A stretch of 64,000 nucleotides of DNA from Cheilinus undulatus (lineage: Eukaryota > Chordata > Actinopteri > Labriformes > Labridae), in contig NC_054867.1 in the NCBI RefSeq assembly GCF_018320785.1, forward strand, positions 51,125,355-51,189,354, in the 5' to 3' direction. The position numbers and the translations under genes were made by a program. This document shows, piece by piece, positions 61,817 to 64,000 of the stretch (the first letter of the stretch is position 1; each line of letters begins with the position of its first letter). Under the pieces are notes generated by a model. It was not told the origin of the DNA, ran no database searches, and saw only the letters and a list, made by a program, of their open reading frames with translations.

Positions 61817-62065
61817 CTTGGGCATGGGCTCTGTTGTGCAGTGACGGGGAGGGGGGGGCACAGGGCACCACGGGCTGCTGGGAGCGCACGCCGGCCCCGG
61901 GGGGAGGCGGCGCCAGACCGAAAAACCACCTCGCAAATCCTCCAATCAGAGTGCTCCAATCCACCGCCGGCAGCACGGAGACTCTGTCAGGACAGGGGGA
62001 GGGGGGGCTGAGGTAGGCGGGGGGCAGGAGAAGCAGGGCGTCACTTTGCCAGGGTCACCGCCTTC
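61817..62065 (-). other. Untranslated upstream exon of ip6k1
   Basis: On the minus strand CTATAG (acceptor) precedes 62065, and CCCAAG followed by GTAAGA (strong donor) ends the exon at 61817. The next exon (acceptor CTGCAG at 60782) carries the ip6k1 ATG. The exon is GC-rich with G runs on the plus strand. The frame is open across the junction but begins after a TGA and contains no ATG. Confidence 0.6.
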
Positions 62066-64000
62066 CTATAGAGGAAGAGAACACCAGGATGTTAGTTTGA
62101 GAGATTTATTTGTTTAGGACATAATTTACATAAAAATTTAAAAGTTGAACCGAATAACTGACACACCACAGAGCTTCAAAGATGAGGAACCTCTTTATAC
62201 TCTACATTTGTGTATATTAGGCTTGTGCCTAAAACAAGAAATCAATATGGTAATATATCATCACTGCTCCTTGCAGATATGTGCATTGCTACAGATTTTA
62301 CAGAATGGTATTGCTGTAAAAGCTGTGATGGCAGTTTTAAAAAACAAACTTCCTTTGTTAGCTGTGCGAAAACAAGGTAAAACACTACAGCAACACCACC
62401 AACCTTCATGATAAGACACCATCCCAATGAGGATTCAGAAACGATAACTAGCCTCGCTACATAGGGCTGGTTTGTGCTGTCCAAACTAACACTGAATCAA
62501 CCGGACATGCCAGATGAACTGTTTCATAGATCCATTACATGGATATATCTCAAATCATCTGGGAAACCTCCCATACAAAGCATTTGGGAAGGACAGGACT
62601 TTCAAAAATACTTGGAAGGTGATTGGTTGGAAGTTTTGTCTGTCACATGCATGACAGACCAATCAGAGCAACAGACAAGATGAGGTAATAGGTATGTCCA
62701 ACTCCAGCACTGATCTGAGCCGTACAAGCTAGCGCTGCTGTAATTTATGAAAAGTAACGCTTGTTGGTTACTAAAATTTATGCTGAAACTTTCCAGAAGA
62801 TGTGCAAAAATGTCTTTTAGTTTTCGGTGTGGCTCTTTGCTCTTGTTATAATAAAGACATGTGGTTGAGGCCCAATTTAACTGCCGCCTTTTGACAGCTA
62901 CATGAGCTAATAGCTACAGCAGTAGCAGCCATTGTATAAACCGGCTTACAACTAAATACCTGTAATGCTTGCAACCTCATGCCAAAGCAGGTCAGGAGAA
63001 AAGTGGAAACACCTTTTCTGTTATGAAAAGTTTTCACTTATTTTAATACAGAAATGTGGCCCAGTTCTCAGAAAAGTTGCCGCTGTGGCTACATCTGAGC
63101 TAATCATTCCACCAGCAGCCATTGTCAACACCAGCTCACATTACAACAGCTTTGACACAAAGTGTTAAAAGTTTCTTAGTTTTATAAATCTTCTAATGGC
63201 CAATTCTATCTGAGAATGGCTGAAGAGATGCTGTACTCCTCCAAATTATAAATAATGCCCATCAATAAAACATATTAATCACCCCTCATTTTAAACCCTA
63301 CATGTCTTTGTTCATCCTCATTCTTCTAATTTTTATTGTGTTTTAAGGACTGAAGTTGAAGGTGTGGACTACATTTAAAAAGTACTGTAAACAGTACTGA
63401 TATTGACATAAATATGTAAAAATTGTAAAATCAAATTTTGGCAAAAATCAAATACAATGCATTCTTATCAGTAATATACATAACTGAAAGTTATATATTA
63501 TGCTCTCTGTTCTCTTTCATAAGTTTTGTGTTAAATGACTTAAATCTGCTCAATTTTTCTTTGGCTCACACAGAGAAACACACAAACTTAAATAACATAA
63601 AGTGATAAATGTGATCTCAATATTGATCAAAGTAATCATGATTACCATTTTAACCAAAATGGGACATCCCTACTTACACTTGCATATCTATTTAGTGAAT
63701 GCTTATCATGCAATAACAACGCCATTAAGATAAATTGAGTGGCCCTTGTATGAAGTAACTCAGCCTCTTTGTCCTGAAAGCCCAGATTTAATCCTGATTA
63801 TAACTCAACAGCCAAAAATCCTGCATTTTCGAAAAGACCCTTGATTGAAACTTCCATAGGGAATGACATAAAGCTGAGATTTAGCAGATCATTAGTTTGG
63901 AGAAGCAGGTCTAAACTCATGAAGTAGTTACACGATGTTGCCTCCAACAGTAAAGAACACTCTCGTTAACAACAGTTGTGATCGAACAGAGACTGAAGCA
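62066..64000. other. Upstream intron or flank of ip6k1
   Basis: No exon, RNA gene or clear repeat supported. Because the exon at 61817-62065 has an acceptor, the ip6k1 promoter and first exon must lie further right, in unread intron or beyond the window. Confidence 0.45.

Overview
The window looks like nuclear DNA of a ray-finned (teleost) fish. It has intron-rich vertebrate genes with clean GT-AG splice sites, AT-rich introns and spacers, and a repeat load typical of fish: Tc1/mariner elements, tRNA-derived SINEs, L1- and L2-type LINE ends, hAT-like and TTAA-flanked MITEs. Three host genes can be assembled by splicing the sequence by eye: rps23 (10041-12689, +), asb14 (14596-26107, +) and ip6k1 (47481-60752, minus).

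Layout. 1-10000 is mostly repeats: an hAT-like element inside a SINE, a small MITE, a long fish repeat and a decayed Tc1 copy, plus one candidate signal-peptide exon on the minus strand (8390-8490). rps23 follows, with a GC-rich promoter and a pyrimidine-rich (TOP-like) start. asb14 has 12 coding exons and encodes a 591-residue ankyrin/SOCS-box protein; its introns hold many transposons, including a Tc1 copy that carries both an L1 end and a SINE.

28045-35444 is the most interesting block: a 7.4-kb cut-and-paste transposon with about 75-bp inverted terminal repeats and an inferred AT target duplication. It carries two convergent genes. One encodes a THAP-domain DDE transposase whose 511-codon spliced frame is intact. 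The other encodes a SWIM-finger/YqaJ-exonuclease protein that carries a frameshift and a stop. The architecture matches the ISL2EU (IS4EU) class. It is inserted in a Tc1 transposase gene and is itself hit by a Tc1/mariner-type element and a palindromic MITE.

35900-47400 has no gene I can defend. It holds a second hAT-like element with a perfect 8-bp target duplication, a CTCF-like motif, a TTAA MITE, a perfect 25-bp-armed fold-back element, poly(A)/poly(T) tracts and a 27-bp minisatellite just downstream of ip6k1. 47481-62065 is ip6k1 (inositol hexakisphosphate kinase 1) on the minus strand, with a long proline-rich insert before its last catalytic block. 62066-64000 shows no gene.

The host genes are not a functional unit: ribosome structure (rps23), cullin-5 ubiquitin ligase substrate selection (asb14) and inositol pyrophosphate synthesis (ip6k1). 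All family assignments come from reading translated sequence against remembered family features; no search was run.
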